A DNA stretch of 36,510 bases from Pseudomonadota bacterium (GCA_023451375.1 JAEXZS010000017.1:1-36510), one strand, 5' to 3'; shown: positions 15,244-22,631, numbered from the stretch's first letter. Notes: generated from the sequence alone by a model not told the origin. Made by a program: numbers and translations.

Positions 15244-15366
15244 GTCGGGCTTCCTCCCGACCATCCGAATGGATGTCCTCATGTTCAACCGCGGGTTAGG
15301 CGGGATGGGGTGAGGAGCGGTTTTTCCGCGGCGCTCGTCCCGCCTCCGCATTCTGAAAGAAGGAGG
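15244..15366 (+). promoter_or_regulatory. Structured hsp20 leader with a Shine-Dalgarno-sequestering hairpin (RNA thermometer candidate)
   Basis: Four stems can be drawn by eye. GTCGGG pairs with CCCGAC (15244-15261), and CATCC with GGATG (15261-15275, loop GAAT). GGCGGGA (15299-15305) pairs with TCCCGCC (15338-15344). Finally CCTCC (15343-15347) pairs with GGAGG (15362-15366), extended by TTCT/AGAA around a GAA loop with a GCA bulge. The last stem buries the whole Shine-Dalgarno of hsp20, and its 5' arm shares two bases with the preceding stem. Multi-hairpin leaders whose final stem masks the ribosome site are the hallmark of ROSE-type thermometers before small heat-shock genes in rhizobia and relatives. 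The canonical UYGCU element is not obvious. Confidence 0.5.
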
Positions 15367-15373
15367 TATTGAG

Positions 15374-15871
15374 ATGAACGTGCGCGATCTGGTCCCCTGG
15401 GGGCGTAACGATCGCGAGAACGCCATGGTCGGCAACGAACCGGCCAATCCGATCATGACGCTCCACCGCGAGATGAACCGGATGTTCGACGACATGCTGA
15501 GGAGCTTTGACGCGCCGCTCGGCGCCGTCGGTCGCTTCTCGGGCCCCAGCCTGGAGGTGGAGGAGGCGGATGATCACTACCGCGTCACGGCCGAGTTGCC
15601 GGGCCTGAGTCAGGACGACGTGGAGGTCGCCTGGCAGGACGGGCGGCTTCGGATCCGCGGCGAGAAACGGGGCGAGCAGCGCTCAGGCCGCTCGGTCAGC
15701 GAGCGCTGGTTCGGACGCTTCGAGCGGCAGGTGTCCTTGCCCGACGTGGACGACGCCCGTGCTCAGGCCGTGTTCAGGGATGGTCTCCTGACGATCACCC
15801 TGCCGAAGTCACAGCGGGCGATGGAGAACATCCGCCGCATACCGATCAATGATCAAGCCACCACGCATTGA
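15374..15871 (+). CDS. Hsp20/alpha-crystallin small heat-shock chaperone
   Basis: This 165-aa ATP-independent holdase has an alpha-crystallin domain at about 57-150: SLEVEEADDHYRVTAELPGLSQDDVEV, RLRIRGEKR, and AVFRDGLLTITLPKSQRA. The C-terminal IPI (in RRIPIND) is the I-x-I motif that docks into neighbouring subunits. The N-terminus carries a PIMTLHREMNRMFDDMLRSF helix typical of class A small heat-shock proteins. The AGGAGG ribosome site is unusually strong but can be fully paired in a leader hairpin, which would make translation temperature-dependent. A Rho-independent terminator follows 6 bases after the stop. Confidence 0.95.
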   Translation: MNVRDLVPWGRNDRENAMVGNEPANPIMTLHREMNRMFDDMLRSFDAPLGAVGRFSGPSLEVEEADDHYRVTAELPGLSQDDVEVAWQDGRLRIRGEKRGEQRSGRSVSERWFGRFERQVSLPDVDDARAQAVFRDGLLTITLPKSQRAMENIRRIPINDQATTH

Positions 15872-15877
15872 TCTCTC

Positions 15878-15905
15878 GGCGGGGCCTTCGGCCCCGCCTT
15901 CCTTT
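15878..15905 (+). terminator. Rho-independent terminator after hsp20
   Basis: GGCGGGGCC (15878-15886), loop TTC, then GGCCCCGCC (15890-15898): a 9-bp perfect GC stem followed by TTCCTTT. It closes the monocistronic hsp20 unit. Confidence 0.85.
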
Positions 15906-16002
15906 GCGCAGAACCGCGCGTTCCACGCTGTTGAAGGGACGCCGGCGCGGCCGACGAGGCGCGTCCGTGCATGCTGCAACTGAAGCTTGAAGGAGATCGT
16001 CG

Positions 16003-16290
16003 ATGGACATCGTCGTAGAACCCATTGGAGAGGTCTGGGCCGTGCGGGTCCCCGGCGCGGAACCGCAGATCTTTTCACGCGGCGGACAGGCGGAGGAAGC
16101 CGCCAAGGCGGTCGCGGTGCGCCTTGCCTCGACGGGCGAACCCGTTGAAGTGCATATGAAGCTCCGTGACGGCCGCCCGGGCGGCCGGTTCGTATGCCTG
16201 CCGCCAATCGCGGACCACGATGAGCCCTTGCTTGTCGGCGGCCCGCCGGCGAGCCCCGTTCGCGACGGGCTGAGCTTGACGCCGGCCTGA
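16003..16290 (+). CDS. Small DUF2188-like protein
   Basis: The 95-aa product begins MDIVVEPIGEVWAVRVPGAEP. It continues with a helix (GQAEEAAKAVAVRLAS) and a strand VEVHMKLRDGRPGGRF. The order (strand with W-A-V-R, Ala-rich helix, strand with a charged D-G turn) is that of DUF2188 and similar small proteins abundant in stress loci; the match is by pattern only. GAAGGAG lies 8 bases before the ATG. The tail after about 70 is Pro/Gly-rich. It stands alone between the hsp20 terminator and the convergent crotonase gene. Confidence 0.62.
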   Translation: MDIVVEPIGEVWAVRVPGAEPQIFSRGGQAEEAAKAVAVRLASTGEPVEVHMKLRDGRPGGRFVCLPPIADHDEPLLVGGPPASPVRDGLSLTPA

Positions 16291-16331
16291 GCCCGGCCTG
16301 ACGCCGTCCCTTCGGCGACGGACGGCCGGGC
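16291..16331. terminator. GC-rich hairpin between convergent genes
   Basis: GCCCGGCC (16291-16298) pairs with GGCCGGGC (16324-16331), and an inner CCGTC/GACGG stem extends it. It lies directly after the plus-strand stop and before the stop of the convergent crotonase gene. No T-run is present, so termination efficiency is doubtful. Confidence 0.4.
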
Positions 16332-16393
16332 GATATGGATACGCTCTTCCTGCGGCCCTCCTGGCGTTCGCCGGCGTCGCCAGCGGGATAAGG

Positions 16394-17191
16394 CTAGTGG
16401 CCCGAGAACTTTCCAGGCCGCTTTTCCAGGACAGCGGCGACGCCTTCCTGATGGTCCCCGGTCAGGTGGGCGAGCGCCTGCATGGCCGCCGACAGCTCCA
16501 GCATCTGGTCGAAGTTCATGTCGCGCCCCTGGCGCAGCAGGGCCTTGGCCATCCGCAACGCCTGCGGCGGCTGGGCGGCCACCTGGGCGGCGACGGCCAA
16601 GGCGCCGTCCATCAACGCCTCGTGGCCGACGACGCGATTGACCAGACCCCATTCCGCCGCCGTCGCCGCGTCGATGGAGCGGGCGGTGAACAGCAGTTCC
16701 GCGGCGCGGGCGTAGCCTATGTTGCGCGGCAGCAGCCAGGAACCGCCGTCCCCGGGGATTATGCCCAGCTTGAGGAAGGGCACGCCGAAGCTGGCGCGCT
16801 CGGAGGCGATGCGGATGTCCGCGAGACCGGCGATGTCGCAGCCCAGGCCCATGGCCGGACCGTTCACCGCCGCGATCAGCGGGACCTCCAGCCCGTAGAG
16901 CGACCGCACGATGCGATGGACCACGCGGCGATAACGCTCGCGGATGGCGGCGCCGGAGCCTTCGAACAGGTCGCGACGGTCGCGCATGGCGGTCAGATCA
17001 CCCCCGGCCGAGAAGGCGCGGCCCGCGCCGGTCAGCACGACGCAGCGCACGGAGGGGTCGGCGTTGACGCGTTCGCAGGCGGCGGCGACCTCGTCCCCGT
17101 CCCCCAGGTCGGGCAGGGCGTTCAGCCGCGCCTCCCGGTCCAGGGTCCAGATCAAGACGGCGTCGCGTCGTTCCTCGGTGATCAGGGGCAT
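16394..17191 (-). CDS. Enoyl-CoA hydratase/isomerase (crotonase) family protein
   Basis: The 265-aa protein has the crotonase fold. AFSAGGDL (about 59-66) and the NGPAMGLGCDIAGLADIRIAS segment (about 109-129) form the CoA/oxyanion pocket. In the active-site block the usual FGxPE reads FGVPF, so the position of the first catalytic Glu (Glu144 in rat hydratase) is Phe; the second Glu is kept in AAELLF, and PGDGG brings an Asp. Ordinary water addition is therefore doubtful. Isomerase, thioesterase-like or another acyl-CoA chemistry is more likely. AGGAG lies 7 bases before the ATG. It is probably monocistronic. Confidence 0.88.
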   Translation of the reverse strand: MPLITEERRDAVLIWTLDREARLNALPDLGDGDEVAAACERVNADPSVRCVVLTGAGRAFSAGGDLTAMRDRRDLFEGSGAAIRERYRRVVHRIVRSLYGLEVPLIAAVNGPAMGLGCDIAGLADIRIASERASFGVPFLKLGIIPGDGGSWLLPRNIGYARAAELLFTARSIDAATAAEWGLVNRVVGHEALMDGALAVAAQVAAQPPQALRMAKALLRQGRDMNFDQMLELSAAMQALAHLTGDHQEGVAAVLEKRPGKFSGH

Positions 17192-17262
17192 CGGCGTCTC
17201 CTTGCGCCCCGTTCATCGGCCGCCGACGCCGCGTCAGGCAAGGCCTTCCTATCCTGAATTGC

Positions 17263-17288
17263 AAAAGCCCCGGCGGAGGCCGGGGCTT
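17263..17288 (-). terminator. Rho-independent terminator after the 50-aa gene
   Basis: AAGCCCCGGC (17265-17274) pairs with GCCGGGGCTT (17279-17288) around a 4-base loop. On the minus strand the stem ends in TTTT (complement of 17263-17266). It lies just downstream of the stop of the small minus-strand gene at 17311-17463. Confidence 0.75.
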
Positions 17289-17310
17289 GGCGAGGCTGTC
17301 CGATGGATGG

Positions 17311-17463
17311 TCAGCGCTTCTTGATCGGGTACGGCACGAAGTTCGACGGATGGCTGACCACCCGGTTCGAATTCGACGGCATCTGCCGCGTGTTCACCAG
17401 CATCCCGCCCCACAGGGCGAAAGACATCATGGCGTGCTGGAGGTTGCGCTCCTTATCGTTCAT
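17311..17463 (-). CDS. 50-aa small protein of unknown function
   Basis: The ORF begins MNDKERNLQHAMMSFALWGG and continues MLVNTRQMPSNSNRVVSHPS, ending in PYPIKKR. GAAAGGAG lies at ideal spacing before the ATG, and a Rho-independent terminator follows. A short unit with its own ribosome site and terminator is good evidence of a real gene despite its size. A weak hydrophobic patch (MMSFALWGGMLV, about 12-23) is too short and too flanked by polar residues for a firm membrane helix. It is read opposite to the DUF1289 gene, across a 154-bp AT-richer gap that must hold both promoters. Confidence 0.62.
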   Translation of the reverse strand: MNDKERNLQHAMMSFALWGGMLVNTRQMPSNSNRVVSHPSNFVPYPIKKR

Positions 17464-17617
17464 CTTGGCGTCTCCTTTCGCGAACGATGAAAAGAGACGC
17501 GTCGTACCAATGGGGATTCCACCCTCAGTCGTCTCGCGTCGCCCTCAATATACGACAGTTTCGTGAAATGGCAAATTTACCCTCCGAGTCCGGAATGAAA
17601 TTCGCACAGGTGTCACG

Positions 17618-17824
17618 ATGAGCGAGGGGCCGCCCAAGGCGATCGCGACGCCCTGCGTCCAGGTCTGCGTCGTCGATGGCGAGAGCGGCCTGTGCCTGGG
17701 CTGTTTCCGGACGCTGAAGGAGATCGCCGGCTGGCGCGCCATGGGCGAGGCGGCGCGCGCGGCCGTGATGGCCGAGCTGCCCGGACGCCGATCGCGCATC
17801 GATCCCGCCAAGCTGGGCGGGTAA
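17618..17824 (+). CDS. DUF1289 family Cys-rich protein
   Basis: The 68-aa protein fits DUF1289: TPCVQVC (Cys13, Cys17) then GLCLGCFRTLKEIAGW (Cys26, Cys29). The four cysteines in a C-x3-C...C-x2-C layout suggest binding of zinc or an iron-sulphur cluster. The family is widespread in proteobacteria, often beside metabolic or tRNA-related genes, with unknown function. The gene precedes the retropepsin-like protease by 58 bases in the same direction. Confidence 0.88.
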   Translation: MSEGPPKAIATPCVQVCVVDGESGLCLGCFRTLKEIAGWRAMGEAARAAVMAELPGRRSRIDPAKLGG

Positions 17825-17882
17825 CCTTTCGTCAGCCACGTCGCTTCACCGCCTACCAAGGCGGACGCGATAGAACCGCGGC

Positions 17883-18395
17883 ATGATCCGGTTCGATCTC
17901 CAGTCCGCGGCCGTTCTGGGCGTCGCCCTGAGCCTGTCCTGCGTCACCGCCGTTGTGGTGCGTCGGCTGGACGACGGCGGCCAGGCGCACGCCGCCACCC
18001 TGGAGGCGGTCCAGCCTCGCGCCAGCGGCACGGCGGCCCAGGTCGTGCGCGGCCCGGACGGACACTACTGGGCCCAGGCCCGCATCGACGGCCGCGCCGT
18101 AGAGGTCTTGGTCGACACCGGCGCCACGGTGGTCGCCCTCACGCGCGAGGATGCGTTGCGCCTGGGCGTCGACCCGGCGCCCGCCGCCTTCACGCGCGAG
18201 GTGCGGACAGCGTCCGGCGTCGCCCGCGCCGCGCCCGTGCGGCTGGCCTCGGTCTCGGTGGCGGGCACGCGGGTCGATGCGGTGGAGGCCCTGGTGGTGG
18301 AGGAGGGCCTGTCCTACTCGCTGCTGGGCATGAGCTATCTGGGGCGGCTGTCGGGCTTCGAGGCCACGCCGCACGGCCTGACGCTGCGCCCCTAG
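17883..18395 (+). CDS. Retropepsin-like clan AA aspartic protease (TIGR02281 type)
   Basis: The 170-aa protein has an N-terminal membrane anchor (about 7-27, AAVLGVALSLSCVTAVVV) and a periplasmic domain from about 52. DGHYWAQARIDGRAVEVLVDTGATVVALT carries the single retropepsin aspartate, Asp78, in VDTGAT. LLGMSYLGRL near the end is the second conserved block. Proteins of this type are single-domain proteases that dimerise like viral retropepsins; Rickettsia and Legionella relatives are known. Its stop overlaps the stop of the convergent pgsA in the tetranucleotide CTAG. Confidence 0.88.
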   Translation: MIRFDLQSAAVLGVALSLSCVTAVVVRRLDDGGQAHAATLEAVQPRASGTAAQVVRGPDGHYWAQARIDGRAVEVLVDTGATVVALTREDALRLGVDPAPAAFTREVRTASGVARAAPVRLASVSVAGTRVDAVEALVVEEGLSYSLLGMSYLGRLSGFEATPHGLTLRP

Positions 18396-19030
18396 GCCTC
18401 GCGCATCTGGCGGCGGGCTTCACGGAAATACTGCCAGCCGGTCCAAAGGGTGATGATGGCGGCGAGCCAGATCAGCACGTCCGAAAAGAACTGGAACTCG
18501 TCCAGATAGTCGAACGGCAGGCCGAAGCCGTCCCAGTTGCGGGCGAACAGCTGGCAGCCCAGGGCGACCAGTTGCAGCGTCGTCTTCCACTTGGCCGCCA
18601 GCGTCACGGGCAGCTCGATGCGGCCCGCCATGGTCTCGCGCAGGGCCGAGACGGCGAATTCGCGGAACAGGATCAGGCCGCAGGGGATGATGATCTGCGG
18701 CACTGATCCGCTGGTCAGCACGCCCAGGATGGCGCCGGTGGTCAGGACCTTGTCGGCGATCGGGTCCAGGATGGCGCCCCAGCGCGTGGTGGCGTTCCAC
18801 CGCCGCGCCAGCCAGCCGTCGAACCAGTCGGTCGAGGCGGCGATGACGAAGATCCAGAAGCCGGTGCGGTAGAGGGCGAACTGGTCGTCCGGGCTCATCC
18901 ACTGGTCGGCGAAGGGAAAGCCGCTGGTCGCCCCCGCCAGGATCAGGAACATCACCACCCCGGCGAACAGGCGCAGCCCCGTCAGGATGTTCGGGATGGG
19001 ATTGGCGCGGTGGGCGGTGCTCATCGTCAT
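18392..19030 (-). CDS. pgsA: CDP-diacylglycerol--glycerol-3-phosphate 3-phosphatidyltransferase
   Basis: This 212-aa integral membrane enzyme makes phosphatidylglycerol phosphate, the first committed step to phosphatidylglycerol and cardiolipin. The CDP-alcohol phosphotransferase motif D-G-x2-A-R-x8-G-x3-D-x3-D is intact: DWFDGWLARRWNATTRWGAILDPIADK. NILTGLRLFAG near the N-terminus and several hydrophobic helices complete the family pattern. The start could be at 19030 or at the in-frame ATG 6 bases later (MSTAH); neither has a decisive ribosome site. It follows the carbonic anhydrase by 39 bases and is probably the last gene of a uvrC-carbonic anhydrase-pgsA operon. Confidence 0.93.
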   Translation of the reverse strand: MTMSTAHRANPIPNILTGLRLFAGVVMFLILAGATSGFPFADQWMSPDDQFALYRTGFWIFVIAASTDWFDGWLARRWNATTRWGAILDPIADKVLTTGAILGVLTSGSVPQIIIPCGLILFREFAVSALRETMAGRIELPVTLAAKWKTTLQLVALGCQLFARNWDGFGLPFDYLDEFQFFSDVLIWLAAIITLWTGWQYFREARRQMREA

Positions 19031-19069
19031 GTCCGTTGCAACGCCCTCGGGTGTGGCATGGTTCGGCGG

Positions 19070-19690
19070 CTACGCCAACGGTTCGAACCTGGGCTTGTCC
19101 GTCATGGCCGTCAGGACGCCCTCGGCGATACCGAAATGCAGGCCGCTGAGCGTCAGACGCCCGGCCGCCTCGCGATCGGCGATCCAGGGGAAGGTGCGCA
19201 GGTTCCGGATCGACAGCCGGACGATGGCCTCCTCGGCGGCGCGTTCGACCTGATCGGGCTCGACGGTCTCCGCGACGTGCTGGACGACCGGCGTGCCTTG
19301 CGCCACCCACGGGGCGACGAAGTCCGGGCAGTTGTCCGGCGCGCCCTTCAGCATGGCGTTCACCCCGCCGCAGTAGGCGTGGCCCATGACGACGATCCGC
19401 TTGACGTTCAGCACCTTGACCCCGAACTCCAGCGCGGCGGAGACCCCGTGCAGCTGGCCGTCGGGCTCATACGGGGGGACCAGGTTGGCGACGTTGCGCA
19501 CGACGAACAGTTCGCCCGGCTTGGCGTCGAAGATCAGGGCCGGATCGGCGCGGCTGTCGGAACAGGCGACGATCAGGGTGTGCGGCTTCTGGCCTTTCGC
19601 CAGCGCCTCGTACTCGGCGTGCGCGGCCGGCCAGCGCTGGTCGCGGAAACGGCGGTAACCGGCGGTGAGTTCGTCGTCGATCTTGCTCAT
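19070..19690 (-). CDS. Beta-class carbonic anhydrase
   Basis: The 206-aa enzyme interconverts carbon dioxide and bicarbonate. Zinc ligands are Cys43 in CSDSR, His104 and Cys107 in GHAYCGG, with Asp45/Arg47 forming the gating dyad. RNVANLVPPYEPDG is the usual substrate-side block. The length is normal for bacterial beta enzymes. It starts 20 bases after the uvrC stop and is followed by pgsA, so all three are probably cotranscribed. An internal role supplying bicarbonate to carboxylases, such as fatty-acid synthesis, would suit the neighbouring lipid gene; this is inference. Confidence 0.95.
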   Translation of the reverse strand: MSKIDDELTAGYRRFRDQRWPAAHAEYEALAKGQKPHTLIVACSDSRADPALIFDAKPGELFVVRNVANLVPPYEPDGQLHGVSAALEFGVKVLNVKRIVVMGHAYCGGVNAMLKGAPDNCPDFVAPWVAQGTPVVQHVAETVEPDQVERAAEEAIVRLSIRNLRTFPWIADREAAGRLTLSGLHFGIAEGVLTAMTDKPRFEPLA

Positions 19691-19710
19691 GAGGTTCTTT
19701 TACGCCCGGC

Positions 19711-21588
19711 TCAGCTTTTGCGGAAGAAGGCGTGAATGCGTTCGGCCAGGGCCTGGTTGATCCCTTCGATCTTCAGCAGGTCAGAGACCGACGCCCGGCC
19801 CACGCCCTTGGCCGACCCGAACGCGTGAAGCAGCGCCTTCTTGCGGCCGGGGCCGACGCCCTCGATCTCGTCCAGCGGGTTCTTCTTGATGTCCATCGAC
19901 CGGCGCTTGGCGTGGGCTCCGTTGGCGAAGCGGTGGGCCTCGTCGCGCAGCCGCTGCAGGTAGTAGAGCGCCGGCGACTTCAGCGGCAGCATGAAGGGCG
20001 GCTTGCCGGGCATGAAGAACTTCTCCATGCCCGCGTCCCGATCCGGCCCCTTGGCCACGCCGACCACCGCGATGTCGTGGACGCCCAGCTCGGCCATGAC
20101 CTTTAGCGCCTCGGCCAGCTGGCCCGCGCCGCCGTCAATCAGCAGCAGGTCGGGGCGTACGACGTCCTCGCCTTCGGCCTCGTCCTTCACCAGGCGGGAG
20201 AAGCGGCGGCGCAGCACCTCGCGCATCATGCCGTAGTCGTCGCCGGGGGTCAGTTCGTCGCCGCGGATGTTGAACTTGCGGTACTGCGACTTCTGGAAGC
20301 CCTCGGGGCCGGCGACGATCATGCCGCCGACGGCGTTCGTTCCCTGGATGTGGGCGTTGTCGTAGACCTCGATCCGCTCGGGACGTCCCTCCAGGCCGAA
20401 GGCCTCGCACACCTCGTCCAGGATCTTGCCCTGAGCCGAGCTCTCGGCCAGGCGGCGCCCGAGGGCTTCGCGGGCGTTGGTCAGGGCGTGGTCCACCAGG
20501 GCGCGTCGATTGCCCCGCAGCGGCATCTCGATCGACACCACGCGTCGGCCGTCCACGACCTTGGCCTTCATGGAGAAGGCCTCTTCCAGCAGCTCCTTCT
20601 CGTGGGGGCGCACATTGGACAGGATCTGCCGGGGGACCGGCTTGTCCTCGTAGAATTGGCCCAGGAAGGCGGCGAGGATCTCCGGGTCCGTGTCGGCCCG
20701 GTCCACGCGCGGGAAATAGGCGCGGCCGCCCCAGTTCTGGCCGCCGCGATAGAAGAAAACCTGCACGCACGCCTGCCCCCCGTCAGAGTGCAGGGCGAAG
20801 ACGTCGGCCTCGGCCACGCCCTCGGCCGAGACCGAGTTCTCCATGGCGATGGCCGACAGGGCGCGGATGCGGTCGCGCACGCGGGCGGCCTGTTCGAAGT
20901 CCATGGCGTCCGACGCGGCCTGCATCTCCTTCGACAACCGCTCGATCACGACGCGGGACCGGCCGCGCAGGAAGGCCTCGGCCTCGTCGACCAGTTCGCC
21001 GTAGTCCTCCAGCGAGATCAAACCGGTGCACGGCGCCGAGCACCGCTTGATCTGGTGCAGCATGCACGGCCGCGTTCGGGTCTCGTAGACGCTGTCCGAG
21101 CACGAGCGCAGCAGGAAGGCCTTCTGCAGGGTGGTCAGCGTCCGGTTCACCGCCCAGGTCGAGGCGAAGGGGCCGAAATAGTCGCCCTTGATCGTGTGGG
21201 CGCCGCGATGCTTGCGCACCTGGGGCGCGCGGTGGTCCCGCCTGATCATCAACTCGGCGAAGGACTTGTCGTCCCGCAGCACCACGTTGAAGCGCGGCTT
21301 CAGCTTCTTGATGAAGTTGGATTCCAGCAGCAGCGCCTCGGTCTCCGAGGCCGTGACCACCAGCTCCATCGACCGGGTCAGCGACACCATCAGGCCGATG
21401 CGCTGGGTGTGGAACCGTCCCTGAGAATACTGGACGATGCGCTTCTTCAGCGACCGGGCCTTGCCGACGTACAGGCAGGTCCCGTCCTCGCCGTACATGC
21501 GATAGACGCCCGGCTTGTCGGGCGCGCGGCGCGCCTCGTCGGCGATCAGGGCGGCGGCCTTCAGGTCGGTGATCGGCTCCTCGGTCAT
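19711..21588 (-). CDS. uvrC: Excinuclease ABC subunit C
   Basis: UvrC makes both incisions in nucleotide-excision repair. From the chosen start the protein has 625 residues; E. coli UvrC has 610. Domains in order: GIY-YIG nuclease (PGVYRMYGEDGTCLYVGKARSLKKR, about 25-49), the Cys-rich zone, the UvrB-binding UVR motif (MQAASDAMDFEQAARVRDRI, about 225-244), the RNase H-like nuclease (IEVYDNAHIQGTNAVGGMIV and LLLIDGGAGQL), and a tandem helix-hairpin-helix tail (IEGVGPGRKKALL, LLKIEGINQALAERI). The start at 21588 (MTEEP) fits the family, but a longer frame with an ATG at 21717 would add 43 polar residues and cannot be ruled out. Confidence 0.96.
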   Translation of the reverse strand: MTEEPITDLKAAALIADEARRAPDKPGVYRMYGEDGTCLYVGKARSLKKRIVQYSQGRFHTQRIGLMVSLTRSMELVVTASETEALLLESNFIKKLKPRFNVVLRDDKSFAELMIRRDHRAPQVRKHRGAHTIKGDYFGPFASTWAVNRTLTTLQKAFLLRSCSDSVYETRTRPCMLHQIKRCSAPCTGLISLEDYGELVDEAEAFLRGRSRVVIERLSKEMQAASDAMDFEQAARVRDRIRALSAIAMENSVSAEGVAEADVFALHSDGGQACVQVFFYRGGQNWGGRAYFPRVDRADTDPEILAAFLGQFYEDKPVPRQILSNVRPHEKELLEEAFSMKAKVVDGRRVVSIEMPLRGNRRALVDHALTNAREALGRRLAESSAQGKILDEVCEAFGLEGRPERIEVYDNAHIQGTNAVGGMIVAGPEGFQKSQYRKFNIRGDELTPGDDYGMMREVLRRRFSRLVKDEAEGEDVVRPDLLLIDGGAGQLAEALKVMAELGVHDIAVVGVAKGPDRDAGMEKFFMPGKPPFMLPLKSPALYYLQRLRDEAHRFANGAHAKRRSMDIKKNPLDEIEGVGPGRKKALLHAFGSAKGVGRASVSDLLKIEGINQALAERIHAFFRKS

Positions 21589-21761
21589 CGGCGGGGATAT
21601 AGGGCGCCTCGGCCCTCCGCGCGACGCCATCGCTGGAGCCTGATCAGCTGAGGCCGAATCGCTTCGCTGATTCCGCAGATGCCGCGAAATCTGGTCCATC
21701 AAGGATTCGTTCACCATATAGAGCAAACCTTCGTTAACCCTGCTCGATTCGGAGCCGACCC

Positions 21762-22049
21762 ATGCAGACCCGAAATCCCATCCTGGACGAGTTCGCCAAG
21801 CTGACGACCGGCGCCATGGGTCTGGCCCAGGCGGCGGGCGAGGAGGCCAGGACCGCCTGGCGCGCCCAGACCGACCGCCTCGTCGCCGAGATGGACCTGG
21901 TCCGGCGGGACGAGTTCGATGTTCTGAAGGACGAAATCGCCGCCCTGCGCGCGGAGATCGCGGCGCTGAAGGCGGCCGAAAGCCCCGCGGGCAAGCCTCG
22001 CAAGGGAACGTCCACAGGCGGAACTCCCCCCGAGGACGCAGCCGGTTGA
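21762..22049 (+). CDS. UbiK/BMFP-domain protein
   Basis: The 95-aa protein matches the BMFP/UbiK (YqiC) family. An amphipathic N-terminal helix (ILDEFAKLTTGAMGLAQAAGEEARTAW) is followed by a coiled coil (MDLVRRDEFDVLKDEIAALRAEIAALKA) with the invariant VxRxEFD motif and a disordered Pro/Gly tail. Family members trimerise, associate with membranes and in E. coli assist ubiquinone synthesis by the Ubi complex. It is divergent from uvrC and precedes ybjN by 78 bases. Confidence 0.9.
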   Translation: MQTRNPILDEFAKLTTGAMGLAQAAGEEARTAWRAQTDRLVAEMDLVRRDEFDVLKDEIAALRAEIAALKAAESPAGKPRKGTSTGGTPPEDAAG

Positions 22050-22068
22050 GCCGAATCTGCGAACACGC

Positions 22069-22084
22069 CTAACGTCCCGTTAAC
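22069..22084 (+). promoter_or_regulatory. CtrA-box candidate upstream of ybjN-proC
   Basis: CTAA, 7 bases, TTAAC matches the CtrA cell-cycle regulator site TTAA-N7-TTAA(C) of Caulobacterales with one mismatch. It lies 44 bases before the ybjN start codon, a position that overlaps a likely promoter. Confidence 0.35.
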
Positions 22085-22127
22085 GGCGGCGAATCGCGCG
22101 GCCGAGCCAGAACTGAGACCGCTCCCT

Positions 22128-22631
22128 ATGGATGCAGCCCGGCCCGAAGAGGTAGAGGTTCCCATCGATCCGCTGGAGGTCGTGGAGCATGTGCTCACGG
22201 CCGAGAACCTGCCGTTCGACCGGACGGACGACGGCGACCTGGCCTTCTCCCTGGCCGGCGACTGGAAGGACTACGAGCTGTGGTTCGCCTGGCGGCCCGA
22301 GGGCGACTGCCTGCAGCTGTGCTGCGCGCTGGATCTGCGCGCCGCCAAGAGCCGCAAGAGCGCCGCCTATGAGCTGGTCGGCCTGATCAATCAGCGCACC
22401 TGGATGGGCCATTTCGAGGTCTGGGCCGAGGACGGCGAGATCGTCTTCCGCCATTCCCTGGCCCTGCCGCTGGGCGAACGCCCGACCCTGGCCCAGGCGG
22501 CGTCGATGATCGACGCGGCGATCGAGGCGGCGGATCGCTACTACCCCGCCTTCGACTTCATGGTGCGCGGGAACAAGAAGCCGCAGGAGGCGATCGACGC
22601 CTGCCTGTTCGAGACTGTCGGCACCGCCTGA
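22128..22631 (+). CDS. YbjN-domain protein
   Basis: The 167-aa protein matches the YbjN sensory-transduction-like family, which adopts a type III secretion chaperone fold. Typical features are DPLEVVEHVLTAENLPFDRTDDGDLAFSL, the WFAWRPEGDCLQLCCALDLR strand pair, and LPLGERPTLAQAASMIDAAIEAADRYYPAF. In E. coli YbjN overproduction affects motility and stress traits, but the biochemical role is unknown. Its stop overlaps the proC start by one base (TGATG), so the two are translationally coupled, an arrangement also seen in Caulobacter. Confidence 0.9.
   Translation: MDAARPEEVEVPIDPLEVVEHVLTAENLPFDRTDDGDLAFSLAGDWKDYELWFAWRPEGDCLQLCCALDLRAAKSRKSAAYELVGLINQRTWMGHFEVWAEDGEIVFRHSLALPLGERPTLAQAASMIDAAIEAADRYYPAFDFMVRGNKKPQEAIDACLFETVGTA

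Noticed and set aside
15906..15935. Fifth EcfG promoter before the DUF2188-like gene (AGAAC followed by TGTT)
   Set aside because: The spacer is 14 bases, too short for the EcfG pattern, and the -10 lacks the C.
20350..21651. 433-aa plus-strand frame
   Set aside because: It lies opposite uvrC, whose domains are all intact on the minus strand.
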